Positions 21,627-33,600 of a DNA stretch of 64,000 nucleotides are shown piece after piece. The first letter of the stretch is position 1. Each line of letters starts with the position of its first letter. Made by a program: the position numbers and the translations under genes. The notes under the pieces were generated by a model, which was not told where the DNA came from, made no database searches, and worked only from the letters and a program-made list of their open reading frames with translations. This DNA comes from Vitrella brassicaformis (lineage: Eukaryota; Sar; Vitrellaceae): the NCBI GenBank assembly GCA_001179505.1, contig CDMY01000291.1:1-64000 (forward strand), read 5' to 3'.

Positions 21627-24408
21627 ATGGCGAGCCATTTCATCCCTCACTTTGGCCGCACGAGATATCTGCAGTTCCTGACGAAATACGTGAGGCCGCA
21701 AGTGTCCAATGTGTTCGTGTGCAGCGGTCCCAAGAGCATCGGGTAAGAGAAGCTGACCAAGTACACCGCACTACAAAGCCAACGACTGTCCCCTCCTGTA
21801 TCTCGTCAGCAAGTCACGAATTCTCATGGTGGCCCAGGACAGATTCCTGAGCGAAGGTGAACGGAGGAAGGCTGCACGCGGCAGAGGATGAAGCTTGGTG
21901 TGTGTGCGTGTGCTCAGGCCATGCTGTGATAACTGTCGACTTGAAGTCGTGCGACGGGACTTTCCGTCACTTCATCCACTTGTTTCGGGCCGGCATCTCG
22001 CGAGCAATACAGAACAACGCCGAGGTGCGATAGGCCAAGGAGCAGCTGGCAGCGACAGATCTCTCCTTTCTCCTGCGTATTGCTTCAGGCGTTACGCCAG
22101 ACCAAGACGTCCACTCTTGTCCGGTCGTTCAAGAATGCCTTCTCCATGATGATCATTGAGGTGGGTGAGGAGAAGACGCCCGCAACGGATCCAGCATCCC
22201 ATGCGCGTTGTATGCGTTGCTTGTATGTGTGTGGTTGTCATCAGGAGATCACGCTTGTCGAGTTCCTGAAGACCCTGGTTCGACTGGTCCGGTGGAAGAT
22301 GGGGATATCCACAAGAGGCGACCTGAGCTTCTTCCGCAGGACATGGGTGTCTGAACTCAGCCACAGCCAAAGATTCGCACCAGACGTACAACACAGGATT
22401 AGAGTGGATCAGTGAAAGCGTCTTATCGTCTCTGTTTCTGTCTGTCTTTGGCTCACTCAGACCGGCCTCGGTTTGTTCCAGCGTGGCATGCTGTTGACGC
22501 TTCACGACAGTCTGATGGACAAGAATCTCGGCGTTGGCCAGGTGGCCTCCATATTCGACATCATTGACAAGGTCGACTTTGACGGCATTCTGTTACTGCT
22601 GCACCTGCAAAGCATCTACCCGAGAGCGAGAAATGCCATCGAGGAGGACCAAAGAAAATTCGAACAACTCACAAGCCACGTATTCAGGTAGACTGGCTGT
22701 CCGCCACGCTGCACGGCATCTCCTCTCATCTATCTCCGCTGTGTGTTGGTCGTTCAGCAATTTTCAGCGTCGCAAGCACTACTTTTCGACCACACCGACG
22801 ATCATTGAGGTGGCCGATAGCTTCCTCCATGCCATCGGGCCACGCTTCCTGCTCAGCGGTACGAAAGCGCAACGAGGAAGGATGCAGCGCTCGATGATTG
22901 GCAATATGCGTTGTGTTAGATCCTGAGTCGTTCGCTATCCATCGGTTGTGGCCTCTTGAGAAGTGAGCCAGCAGAAAACGCGACGGCGCGAATAAGCTTG
23001 CGTGCATTTGTGCAGGGATGAGAGCCTCGAATTGTTTCGGTGATCGATGCACGGACAGACGCGTGTGTACATACACAGATGTAGGACTGCGTTTCTCCCC
23101 ACTCGTTCAGTCAGCGTTTCTTCCCACTCATTCAGTCCAGAGACAAGAACAAGTGCGGACAATGCCGTAAGTAGGAAGCATGACGGGAAAGCGGTAGACA
23201 CTTCACGTATTTCGTGTGCGTTCTTTCTGTTGTCTCAGCGTTGTGGAGTGAAGAGAAGGGCTCTGAGGGCTGTCGTGCCATGAAGATCGACGGGCACATC
23301 GGCCACTACATCGGTAACAAAAGGTGGATAGACCGGCTGACGTCTTCAGGGTCTCTGTGCCATGGGTCCACATGCAGGTAACATCAGCGTAGGCGAGTGT
23401 TGGCGCAACATGGAGGGCGAGTCACCAACTGACGAGTCGTCATCACAAGCGGAGCCGGCAAGGAGGCCCACAGAGGCGTCCGACATTGCATACGCAAACG
23501 GCGACAATGGTCAGCACATATACGAGCGGGGCACATGCACCATGAGTGAGTATCCTTCTTCGTGTTTGTTTCAGCGGTGGAAAGGACTGTGCTAGCACAG
23601 CATGAGAAACTGTGGGCCCATACACAGGTATTACTATACTCATCTCAGCCACCCACAAGTCTGACGTGGGTTTGTGGCGCCTGTGTTGTGTTCATTCAGG
23701 GCCATCCTGGCAGCCTGTTCCAGATCCATCTTATGCTTCAAGATGGCCTGAGCCTCGACGAGGCGCTGGCGAAGGAAAGGTCTACGTATCAGATGCTGGT
23801 CAACATGGCATGTGACACCAATGCAAAGGTGAGACAGACGCAACAGAACCGCTCTTCTTCGCTTCGGAGTGTCTTCGTCTGCTGACTCTGTTGATAAGCT
23901 GGAGGTGCTGAAGCGATTCTTGCATGCGGATGCGTTCGTACTCGAGGGCAGCCAGGACGCACTCAAAGTCAGTCAACGTGGATGCCAAGCCCCAGCACGG
24001 CATGCCGATTGCCCATCACTTGCGTGTCTCTCTGCACAGGATTCCATCTACGAGCTGATCGAGCAGGGAATTCTCCAGTGGAATGGCTATGCTGTCTCGC
24101 CCGTGCACGCGCCCATGGCCACCGCTATCAAGTAACTAGCAAAACACAGCAAGAACTGATCAAACCAGGGACGAATACGCCTATCCGTGTTCAGAATGCA
24201 TGTCCAAGGAGGGTCCGATGTCCTGAACTTCTTCTTCTCGACGCCGCAAGCGGTAGATCTCGGCCCACTGGCCATCAACGGTGCAAACGGCGTCAGGACA
24301 GGCTTCGCCAGCACCAAGAGCGAAGACTCAACTGACGTTGATGCAGATGGCAGTGAATTGGACAGCGTGAGGGAGGAGGGGAAGAAACGTATCGGCGCTG
24401 ACACGTAG
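21627..24408 (+). CDS. P-loop NTPase, ATPase_2/STAND-like; function unknown
   Basis: Around twelve exons join in phase. The first (ATG at 21627) gives RYLQFLTKYVRP and, across an intron, the Walker A motif GPKSIGKS followed by RILMVAQDRFLSE. The next exon opens GHAVITVDLKSCDG, the second strand typical of this fold. Later come VGQVASIFDIIDKVDFDGIL, then HRLWPLEKDESLELF, which matches the 'LxPLxxDEALELF' helix that follows the sensor in archaeal-type ATPase_2 and STAND proteins, then KIDGHIGHYI and DSIYELIEQGILQWNG, a winged-helix-like end. The tail is acidic and stops at 24408. A canonical Walker B (hhhhDE) is not obvious. The exon border near 23160-23240 is ambiguous: one choice gives an early stop at 23283, another (donor inside ACAAGTGCGG) keeps the frame open. 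It may be a chaperone-like or signalling ATPase. Confidence 0.6.
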
Positions 24409-26140
24409 AGACAAGGGCAGGAAAGGAAATGGGTGCGTGCTTCGTACGAGTCCGAGCCTGTAGCTATGCTGTGGTGTTAGGCTGTGTTTCTCTGTGTTGT
24501 TACCATGCGAATGTTGGTACCCTCGCTGTGCATTTCTGTGCATTCTATTTGTGTCGATGCGTATGTGCGCCTGATTCCAGAGCGAAGCCAGGCATGTAGA
24601 GTACAGTGTGTGAGCGATGGGACTCTCCGATGGCATGCACACTCCCCCATCGATGGAGAAACCATGTGTGTGTACACAGCACGACATCAACCAGCGAAAA
24701 TCCAAAGAGAGCTCCCTCGTCTCACAACACTTGACAGCGGCAGGCTCAAGCAACATTTTTCCCCGATTGGATGGGTTGCTCATGGTTGAGTGGGAAAAAG
24801 CGCCACTTGAGCCAACTCTCTTAACATTCAATTCTCATGTCACACCTCCGATTCTCGAGTACTTCCTGCTTTCCACCACCGTTTTTCATGCGGCAGTCTT
24901 TGTCAGGAAACACGGAAAATCTAGGATGGCCCTGTTTCTTGCGGCCTCGTCCAAGTTGTGCAAAAGAAACTGCACAGTGGTATTCTCCTCTCATCAAAGG
25001 TGGGTTTCATTGCCAATGTATGGCGAGGAAAATTCTGCAATTCGTCTTGTGGTGCTCACACAAAGACATCCCAGTACAGCCTACCATTCTCGCCTCATCG
25101 CATTCCTGCTGTAGACGACAGCACCGGTGCCTCCATGACCTCTCACAAGACCTCTTTCGTCACAAAGCCGCGCTCGGCCATTGATTTTTTGATGGGCCGC
25201 ATGCTCGTTTAACGGACCAATGTTTCTTGCGGCCTCGTCCAAGTTGGGCCAAACAAACTGCACAGTGGTATTCTCGTCTCATCAAAGGTGGATTTCATGC
25301 CCAATCCGCGGCGAGGAAAACTCTGCACTTCGTGTCTCGTGGTGCTCAAATCATGCTTCCAAAGACATCCTGCTACCGCCTCGCATTCCCGCCTCTTTGC
25401 ATTCCTTCTCTAGATAATGAAGTCGGTGCATCCGTGACCTCGAAGAGAGTCCCTTTCGCACCCTAACGGTGTCTGGTATAAGCCGCTCACAACACTCAGG
25501 GCCTCTTACTCGTTTAACCGACAGAATCCAGGAGCAGCCCTGTTCTTCTCTTCTCGCGTTTGTTGGCCAAACAAACTGCATGGTTGTGTTGTCTCTCTCA
25601 TCACAGGTAAATCTTACTCCCGCTACATAACGAGAAGAGAGGAAAACGGCTCGTGTCCCATGGGAAACAGGCCGGCACAAAAACGATCGCTGTCAGACAC
25701 TCGGCCCTCTTTCTCTGTTTCCTTTGATCGATATCTGGAGCGGCTTGAAGCGACAAACAACACAGATCGGCTTACACAGATCGGCTTTCTCGTGAATGCT
25801 CTGAAAGGAAGAGATCAACGCAAGCTGGCAGCCCCTGCTCTCAGTCACCCATCATTACCGTACCCAAATCCGTGGGCCCGCCTGGCATCTGGGGATGCGA
25901 CATCTTGATAACTCGCCAGGGCTGAATTCGGAACTGATAAATGAATCGTTTCATAAGTCTGATTCCAACCAAACTGCCTGCCTTTCAGGAAGACGCTGCG
26001 CATGCAAATGTCTTTGATGACGGTGTTTCTTTGTTCGTCCAGCCCTCTCGCTAAAGAAGGGCTCTCCATGACCATCGATCGAAGGATTATATAGAGTCGC
26101 GTAGGCAAAATAGCGCATGATGGATGGATAAAACAATGTT
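24409..26140. other. Intergenic, mostly tandem repeat
   Basis: Dominated by the roughly 300-bp repeat block at 24925-25620. An ATG-started open frame at 25660-25908 (82 codons, MGNRPAQKRS...) follows the repeat. It has no domain, and I leave it uncalled. Confidence 0.4.
24925..25620 (+). repeat. Tandem repeat, about 300-bp unit, two full copies and a partial third
   Basis: The units start 'gtttcttgcggcctcgtcc' at about 24938 and 25221. Each continues through 'ctgcacagtggtattctc', 'tcatcaaaggtgg' and 'gacatcc' to a similar end. A partial third copy ('ccaaacaaactgcatgg') lies near 25566-25610. Divergence between copies is roughly one base in five. No long open frame is conserved in phase across copies. 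Confidence 0.7.
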
Positions 26141-27602
26141 TTATCTAGTGGCACTGGTGCTGCGCAGTCGCGTCACCTCTTCCACCAAGGCCTGGGAGGC
26201 ACAGTCGCCCACAATGTGGACAAGTGCGGCTGCAGCAGTAGCCTCACCTGGAGCTCCTGCACGGTGGCATCAATATGCCGGCTCCCGCCTGCTTCGTTGC
26301 TTTGGAAGGCTCTGTCGGACATCTCGAGCATCTGGAGGACCAACTTGCGCTGCAAAGCAAGAACGAACGAAAGGATGGCTCTGGGCATTGCTGTCTATCT
26401 TGCCCTTTCGCTTTGCAGGAATGCGATCTCACGATCCTTGGCTTCGAGCTCCTTCCTCGCGAAAGCCGAGTAGCACTGAAGTGACAGAGAGACACAGTGG
26501 TCAGTGCTGAGGAAGATCCTTGTTTTGACCTTGCCCCCCAATAAGGTGAAGAGCCTTTCCAGGACGGCCTGGTAGATGGCGAAACTGCTTGCAACCTTTT
26601 TGCTGCCATAGTCAAGCTGCAGAACGGACATGACGGCTTGGCATCCTGCATTTAGAGCGGACTTGCTTACCAGGGCAGGAACCGTCGGGAGGTGAGCTAT
26701 TGTATTTCCGACCAACTTGAGCCAACGCAAACCAACCTGTGCCGATGGACAAGAGACGAACATGTGAGACGACACATTCCTCTTGAGGTCTCTCACTTCA
26801 GCGGCTAGAAGGCCAGGCATGTTGCACAGGACGCACATGGAAAGGAAAATCGATTGTGAGTTCTCGCTTTTCGCAATCTCTCCCATCTTCGTCGACAGGA
26901 GGCCAGGACTTGGCATAATGCTGCTGATAACAGTCTCGCCGCACTCCCACAGGGTGAAGGTGAAGGCGTGGAGGTTCGTCTGGATCAGTTTGACGCAGCT
27001 TTGGTATGTGAGAGGGAGCGACAACTCATACAGATTCGGACCGCTCGGACTGCGAACACGGGGGCACGGAGACAGAAAGACAGGGAGGAAAATGCTGTGA
27101 ACTCAACAACTCTCACCTCTTGCTCATTTGGGTTGCTGCTTTCGTTTCAATTGCCTCTTCGCTGGTTGCTTTCGTCGCCACTGAGCAGCTGGAGACGCGC
27201 TTTGTGCATGGGGCATCTGACTCATACATAGGCACTCATCCCAGGCTGCACGTGGGTCCGTACATGCGACTGCTTACCGATGGACATTGAACTGTAGCTG
27301 GTTCCCTGACGATTCACGGTCCTTGCTTGAGTCGCTTGCGAGACACTCATCGAATCTTCATCTTCAATCATCAGCATTGGGGTTTCGTCCTTGAGTGCAA
27401 GAGGCTCTTCAGGCGGCTCAGCAATCCTGCGACAGATTTCCTCTGCCATTGACAGCAGGGGGCCTACCCACAGCCTTGATGCGGGCAGGTGTCTGCTTGT
27501 GCTCTTGAGGAAGGAGATGGTTCGGTGAGGGTTGAGGGGGAGGACGCGAGGCAACGTGGCATAAACCTTCAGCTCAAGAGGCTCCAGTCGAATTGTCAGC
27601 AT
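26141..27602 (-). CDS. Unknown helical protein with C-terminal coiled coil
   Basis: Not recognised. The chosen start (27602) opens MLTIRLEPLELKVYATLPRV. The first exon ends MSIG at a donor. A polar exon (ATKATSEEAIETKAATQMSK) follows. The main exon (27051 to 26404) is long and helical with many Leu/Val/Cys (SQSIFLSMCVLCNMPGLLA, VGLRWLKLVGNTIAHLP, AIYQAVLERLFTLLGGK), like an armadillo/HEAT-type solenoid but without clear repeats. It ends in a coiled-coil start (ARKELEAKDREIAFLQSER). The next intron begins with GC in place of GT (26403-26402) and is 54 bp long. After it come RKLVLQMLEMSDRAFQSN and ALVEEVTRLRSTSATR, with TAA at 26141. The first exon overlaps the dispersed composite element, so the 5' end is uncertain. 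Confidence 0.5.
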
Positions 27603-28420
27603 GGTTCCTTTCCGAATCTGCTCCAAGCCTTGCAAGGCTGGGCAGCTCTCACCGGCCCCCACTTTCAAAATTAACTGGCCCGTATTCGGCCAGGCTGTCC
27701 CCCAGTCGATTCACATGGAAGGTTTCAGGGCCAAGAAGAAAACAAAGCTCTCATTCGCGCATACGTCTGGTGGTCTCATGCCGGCCAATCGAACACCGAA
27801 TGCGTCCGGGACGTAGCTCCGTGAAACGGTTGGAATTATGGCGGTGACGTTCATGGCTTTTCTTTAGCGCAGGAAAGCCAGAGGCCATTCAGCCCATCAG
27901 GTCGCGCATCTTTCTCTGCTTTACATGCTGCCAGAACAGCCAGCCCCCATCGTGTCTCACATTGCTGCTGGCCGGCCATTCAATCAGCCATTGAGTGGAA
28001 TCCCACAGTGATGTTGAGTACGGAGTGAAACTCAGGGGCACCGGCAAGGCAGAGACAGCTCATCTACAGGTAAAGCTGCGCTGACAGGCGGTCCGATACG
28101 GCACAGAAATTCCCCTTTTTGCAGACCGCTGAGGTTAATTTGTTGGGGTGTGGTGTGCCCTCAGTGAAGTGTTTTTGTCGGCTCGGTCTGCAGTGCCCTT
28201 TCGCACACACTGTACCTGGGCGCGAAGCATACATTACGGTCGACAGGAGACCATGCACCAATTCATCGTATAGAAACGAAGACGAGCCTGCAAGTCCGTG
28301 AGGGCAACCGGCGACAAACAAGCGGCCTAATTCGTTCTTTCAGTCGCTTTCCGGCTGGATAATATGTACTTATGCGCAGGGCAGTCTACAAATGCATACA
28401 GAACCGTTACAAATACACAC
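27560..28420 (+). repeat. Dispersed composite element, copy 2 (gene fragments)
   Basis: Matches 13980-14840. It overlaps the first exon of the 26141-27602 gene at its left end. Further right it carries the MORN 3' fragment (YMLPEQPAPIVSHIAAGRPF near 27926-27987) and a CCCH-like exon in open frame near 28165-28240 (KCFCRLGLQCPFAHTVPGRE) that resembles the finger exon of the NYN gene at 30207-30286 (GFCRLGQQCPFAHTAQERD). Confidence 0.6.
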
Positions 28421-28835
28421 CCCAGGAGGTTACATGGCAAAATTCTGCCTCGAGCATGCTTTATGCAAAAGGCACGAGGGACATGGAAAACCGATATCTA
28501 ACTCTCTCTGATAAAACCAATATACAGACCCACATCCACTGATACACCTTCATAGCACGGCGGAAAACGCCTTTTTGTGGCTTGCAACGCCCTCTTTCAT
28601 CACATCTGGACAACACCCCACCCGTCCCTCTCCTTCCCCTTCTGTTTCTGTGGTTCATGAAAGCCGAACCTTCGACTGACACTCGCTTTGTTTTCTGGCG
28701 CCTGACACACGAATAATCCTGCTCGACTCGGAAATGGTATCTATCTGACCAGATGAACACAAAGCGTATGCATCGGAATGTTACTGCTCGATGGCCTCTG
28801 TTCACCTGGTTTGGCTTTGCTTGGATGTGGTAGGT
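28421..28835. other. Intergenic, nothing further seen
   Basis: Between the composite element and the stop of the second NYN gene. Probably 3' untranslated sequence. Confidence 0.3.
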
Positions 28836-29086
28836 TCAGTTGACTTGGTCCAGACACAGCCGCTCCACCACATGGGTTCCCAAGTGTTGGCTGCACAGCA
28901 CAGGGGAGGAAAGTTGGGACGACACATGCACTCGTGAAGTGCGTGTTGCTCTGCTTCCCCCCCTCTCACCTTGAGCTTGCCTCCCAAGTTAGCAAATAGA
29001 CCTCCTTGCGGTAAATCTCATTTCGCTTGATCTCTTCAAGCGCCGGGAGAAAGTCTCTGTCACCTAAACCACGCGCGCACACACAC

Positions 29087-29117
<31 letters not shown>

Positions 29118-30463
29118 GAGAGAGGTCACCAGCTAGAAGCACAATCGCGCTGATCTTGTCGTGTCTGGCCATCTTGAGCAACTGCACGTACAAAGAGATG
29201 TCACCACAGCGTAGGGCAATCTTTCTTTCTTACCTCGATGGTGATCTTGCAGTCTGCACCCGCCTGTGTCCCGTTCTCCTTCAAGCTGAACAACCAGCAC
29301 ATTCACATGACACACAAACGTGACGTTGCTCGGCCGTCGATGTGTTTCCTCACTCACTCTGCCTCCCACACTTCGAAGCACAACTCGTTCCGCAGGTGCT
29401 TGTGCAGCTGTCGGAGCGCCAGCTCCCTCTCCCTCGGCCGCAGATACCTGAAATGTTGATGTGCGTACATCAGTGGCCATGTGTTCCCTCCCCCTGCCCC
29501 CACCCCCGCAACCCAGCACGTTTTTCGCCTACTTGGGGTTGGTGCTGACGTACAGCGAGTGATACGTGGACACGCCAAACCCCCACCGCTCCTCAATGAG
29601 CCCGATGTAGCGCTCGATGTCTTTGATGCCCGGCAATGAGACGGACTTGAACGACTTGCACAAATACGCCCCATCGATGATGAGGGACGCATTGCCGCGC
29701 CAAGGCAACGCACGAGAGGGGCTCCCCGCCGAATCGAGGGCCGCTGGTACAGGACTACTCGTGATGGGAATCGACTGAGGCTGCGTGCTCTTCATGCTGA
29801 CGCACACACACACATCGATGTGACAGATATGCACGTGTTCGCGACACTGCGTGGTGCGTGGCTCACTCGACGGGCTGTAGTGTGGGCGTGGTGGCGTTGG
29901 AGCCGGCCCCAGTAGCACTAGCGCTGTAGGGCATGGGCTTGCCGTTGGCGCCACCTCTGCTCGACATACTGCTCGGACTATACGATCTGAACACACAGAG
30001 TCCTCATACGGCAGGTGAGCGTCAAGCTGCTCATCAGGGTGTGGTGTGCATCCTGTCCGCCTTACGCAGGCGTGGTGTCTTGTGGTTCCGTCGGAGTGTC
30101 GAACGTTGGTACTGCTGGCGGTGCGAATGCGTCCAAACTCTGCTGCGACCTGCAAGGTGAGATCACCAAACACCCACTTGAACGTGCGCGCCTTTTCCTG
30201 TCACGTGTGTGCCATTCGTTACCGCAATGCGTCGCGCTCCTGTGCAGTGTGCGCGAAAGGGCACTGTTGACCGAGCCGACAAAAGCCCTTCGCTGAAGCC
30301 CTCCACACACACAGCCCAAAAGAGTTGACCCGTGCAGCGGCCTGGCGTCGCTTTGCTTACCGATGTACTTGCACATAGTCGCCTTCTTGACCGGCCGCAT
30401 CCCCGCCCTTATCCCCAGTCCTCTTTCTGCCCGTTGCGTTGAGCCTATGGTGCCCGGCCTCAT
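28836..30463 (-). CDS. CCCH zinc-finger / NYN-domain (LabA-like) putative RNA nuclease, paralogue 2
   Basis: Eight exons or so. Exon 1 (start 30463) ends MCKYIG. Joined to the next exon it forms one clean CCCH finger, C-x8-C-x5-C-x3-H (KYIGAKGFCRLGQQCPFAHT). Two Ser/Pro/Thr-rich exons follow. The NYN domain starts near 29695: ASLIIDGAYLCKSF, then GFGVSTYHSLYVSTN, RERELALRQLHKHLRNE, QAGADCKITIE, and LLKMARHDKISAIVLLAG joined across an intron to DRDFLPALEEIKRNEIYRK, then VYLLTW. The final exon gives HLGTHVVERLCLDQVN and stops at 28836. The order and the exon ends match the NYN part of the 3507-6062 gene (LYVSTN, LKQLHK/LRQLHK, LDQV), so these are paralogues, this one with one finger in place of four. 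The three acidic positions of the NYN site are kept. A GATA microsatellite (29086-29114) lies in one intron. An extra upstream exon is possible. Confidence 0.75.
29086..29114. repeat. GATA microsatellite in an intron
   Basis: Seven 'agat' units followed by 'agag', within the intron that separates LLAG from DRDF. Confidence 0.8.
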
Positions 30464-30656
30464 GGCTGCAAAAATCTACATCTACTCGCAGTGCTGCACA
30501 AGGTGTTGCTTTGTGCAGCAGTCCCTTTGCTTTTGCGACGGTCCCTCCTCTCAACCCTTTCTGCAGCGGTTTCATGGAGCACCCTAGGCGGTGCACTGCG
30601 AGCCTCCACGCGTCTCTGTTAAGGGAGGCGAGATACGCAGACTACAGATAGCAGGA
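30464..30656. promoter_or_regulatory. Divergent promoter region between two NYN genes
   Basis: The start codons are 193 bp apart on opposite strands. It holds the 24-bp block (30564-30587) that is identical to 9661-9684 in the UROD/PH divergent gap. Confidence 0.45.
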
Positions 30657-33600
30657 ATGGCAGTACGGGTCAGGGTCGCCCTTGAAGGCAACTCAGAAAG
30701 CCTCAAGATGATGATGCTGGATCCTCAGTGGAGCGAGGAGGTGTGTAAGAGAAAGATTCTGGGGAAGCTGGGGATGCTGAAGGGAACGGACACCAAAGCC
30801 GATGATGCTATTGCAAGGTGAGAGCATCGCCATCGAAAAAGCACGAGAAAAAGAGCCTTCATCTTCGTCTGCGTGTGTGCTTCTGTGCAGATCTTCGGCA
30901 TTGCTTTGCAAAGGCGCAGAAATCGATGACCCGTCTGTGCTCCGTGAAGGTACGGCGCACGGAAAAGTTGTCCCGATTCTCTTTTTCAACTGCCTTGACT
31001 GTGTTCAGACGATGAACTGGTTGTTAAGATTGGCAACGCGGAGCCGCAAACATCACCATCATCCCGTGCGCGGGATGGCAAGAAACGCGAGCCATCTCCT
31101 GACTCGGACCTCTTCTCGGCAGTATGGGACAGATTTGCATCGCACCCGGGCAACGGGGCGCATACCTCTGACGTAAGCAGCACGCAACCCGCTTTGGATG
31201 GAGAAAGACTGTTTCGTGTGCTGTTCGACGAAGCCGACAATTCCGGAAGACCGACACAAGATTGACGTCAGTGTGCCCGTCGTGATGAAGGGCCCATCAA
31301 CTGTCTTGCCGGGCGTCCAATTGGCGAAGGAATACAGCTCCACACACGTAGGAGAGAAAGTAGGCTGCCAAACTGCTGTGCACTGCGGGTTCTTTCCTTT
31401 GCATTCATCTGTGCAGGTGCAGTCCCCTGCTAACAAGTCTGCTTCATGGAACGATGTTGCCGCGAGCTCACAAGGTACTGCAAAACAGACCGAGAAACAC
31501 CTGACTGTGCTTCGTGCGGTGTGGCATTTGCCCTCTCAGATAGTGGTACTCCGTCGTCTTCGAGACAGCAAGAGATCTGCACCTCGCAGAGCGGCTTCTG
31601 TCGTCTTGGCAACTCGTGTCCGATGAGAATCCGCCATGCTGACAAAATGTACGCAACACGAGACGCATGTAGACAGTTGTCACGATGAGTGCCCACAAGT
31701 GCTGCTCTCTTGTGTCCGTCAGGCCTCGCTCTGTGTCGCTGACTGATGGCCCCTCTGCCCCAGAAACGAGCACTGTGTACCAAGAGCTACGCGGCAAAGC
31801 ATACGGTGACAGATACGCAGACACATCTGCAAGGAACGATGTGTCTTGCGCGTGGGCCGCGACAGGTTTGGTGAGAGGCAAGAACGCTCAGAATCAGGAT
31901 CGAATCTCAGCCATCTTCAATGTCAAGCTGGAGATGACACCAGGTGGGCAATGCACACGCACCGGCATACCCATGCAGCTTCCCTTCCATCTGCATTCTT
32001 CTCCCTTGTGATGTGCAGGCGGCAACATCGAGGCTGGAAAGTACAGACTGAAAGGCACCAAGGAGAACATCGAACTCGCCCAGGTGAGTGAGGTGGGCAG
32101 CTTTCGAGGAAAGGAACAACAGTGAGTGCGGTGATGTGTTTTGTTGGGGCTGTCTGGGTGCCTTGCAGCGGTTCATCCATTGGTGGTGTCAGCTCGCCCA
32201 TCCCGCCGTGAAGGACGGCACACCGCAGTACACCCAAGCTGGTACACATACATATCATGTCCCTCCAATGCATTCAGGTCTGCTCAGATGTGCTTCGAAG
32301 TCGAGGTGATGTCGATGATCGAGTCCGTCCATCCTGGCTCCTATGACACGGGCGGGCATGACGTCGTAGCTCATGACGAAGGCGTTGCTGTGGAGTCGAT
32401 GCGCGTACCGGCGCATCATGCCAACACTCTGTTCGGTCCCGTGGGCAGTCGTCTGGCCAAGCTCAAGCGTGCGTCGGGGTGCATTCACGTCACGTGTATT
32501 GGCGGCGTAGCCGTCTTCATCGGTCAGTTGACACACAGGCAGACGCGCATTACCGCATAGCAAGTTGTTTGTTTGGTTTGTGCGTTCTGTTCAGGCTCCC
32601 GAGAAGAGCGGGTGCAAGCCAGGCTTTATCTCCAAGAGCAGAGTGACTTCCTCAGAGACCCAGCGGCATTCAAAGCTGATGGCAGAACGTGAGTGAAATG
32701 GAGAGGGAGGGGAACACGTGCACGGACATGAGCTTACTTGATCGGCTGCTGACTTCAGGTATGTCGAGGTTGTGGCCAGATCGCTGGCAACCTCTCAATT
32801 GCCCATCGAGAAGGACGAGCCGCTGCTCAGGCAGATCACAGCGATCGAAGCTGATACTTCAACGATGATCACATACCGCACCATGGAGTAGGCGACACCA
32901 ACATCTCAACGCACAAACGCAGCCTTCACGTATGCGGCTGCCTTGGCTTTGTGTGACCCAGACGGTGCGTCTTCTTCGTGATAGTGGGCCCCGAGGCTTT
33001 CAGTGCCAAGCAGCGTCTGCAGAAGCTTCTGGTGCAGACATTGGTCATGGGCTCTGTGAGCGCTCCCCCAGCCCCTCCGTTTCCTCCCCCTCGACTCGAG
33101 GCTCTTCGCTCTGCAACGAACACGGAAGAAGACAAGTCCCAGTCGCATGGCAGCGAGGAACACAAGCATCCACCGACCCATCGATGAACTAACTGTCCGT
33201 GTGCATGCAGCGTGGATGCGCCTGACGCAGCAGCTGCATCGCCAGTCGGAAGCGCACTGAGCAAATCTACGAGACGAAAGTAAGACCGCAGATGGACAGA
33301 TGCGTGTGCATTTCGTCTTCTCTGTACCATTGTGTGCGCCGTGTTGTTGTGTGTGCGTAGGGACGTTGTCAAGAAGAAGAAGAAGCCGATTCCCTGCATC
33401 TATTACGCAAAAGGATACTGCAGGAACGGAGAGCTGTGCCGATTTGCCCACACCGTCACCCAGGCGAACAGCAAGGCCCAAGTCCCCAAGCCTCCCTTCA
33501 TCGACGACAAGGACCGTCAAAGGGCGGCCATGATCGTCGATGGCGCATGGGCAGCTCGGGCATTCAGGTCATCCAACGACCGCGCCATGACTCATGATGA

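Noticed and set aside
29086..29114. Regular short repeats as a CRISPR array
   Set aside because: Simple GATA microsatellite in an intron with no spacers.
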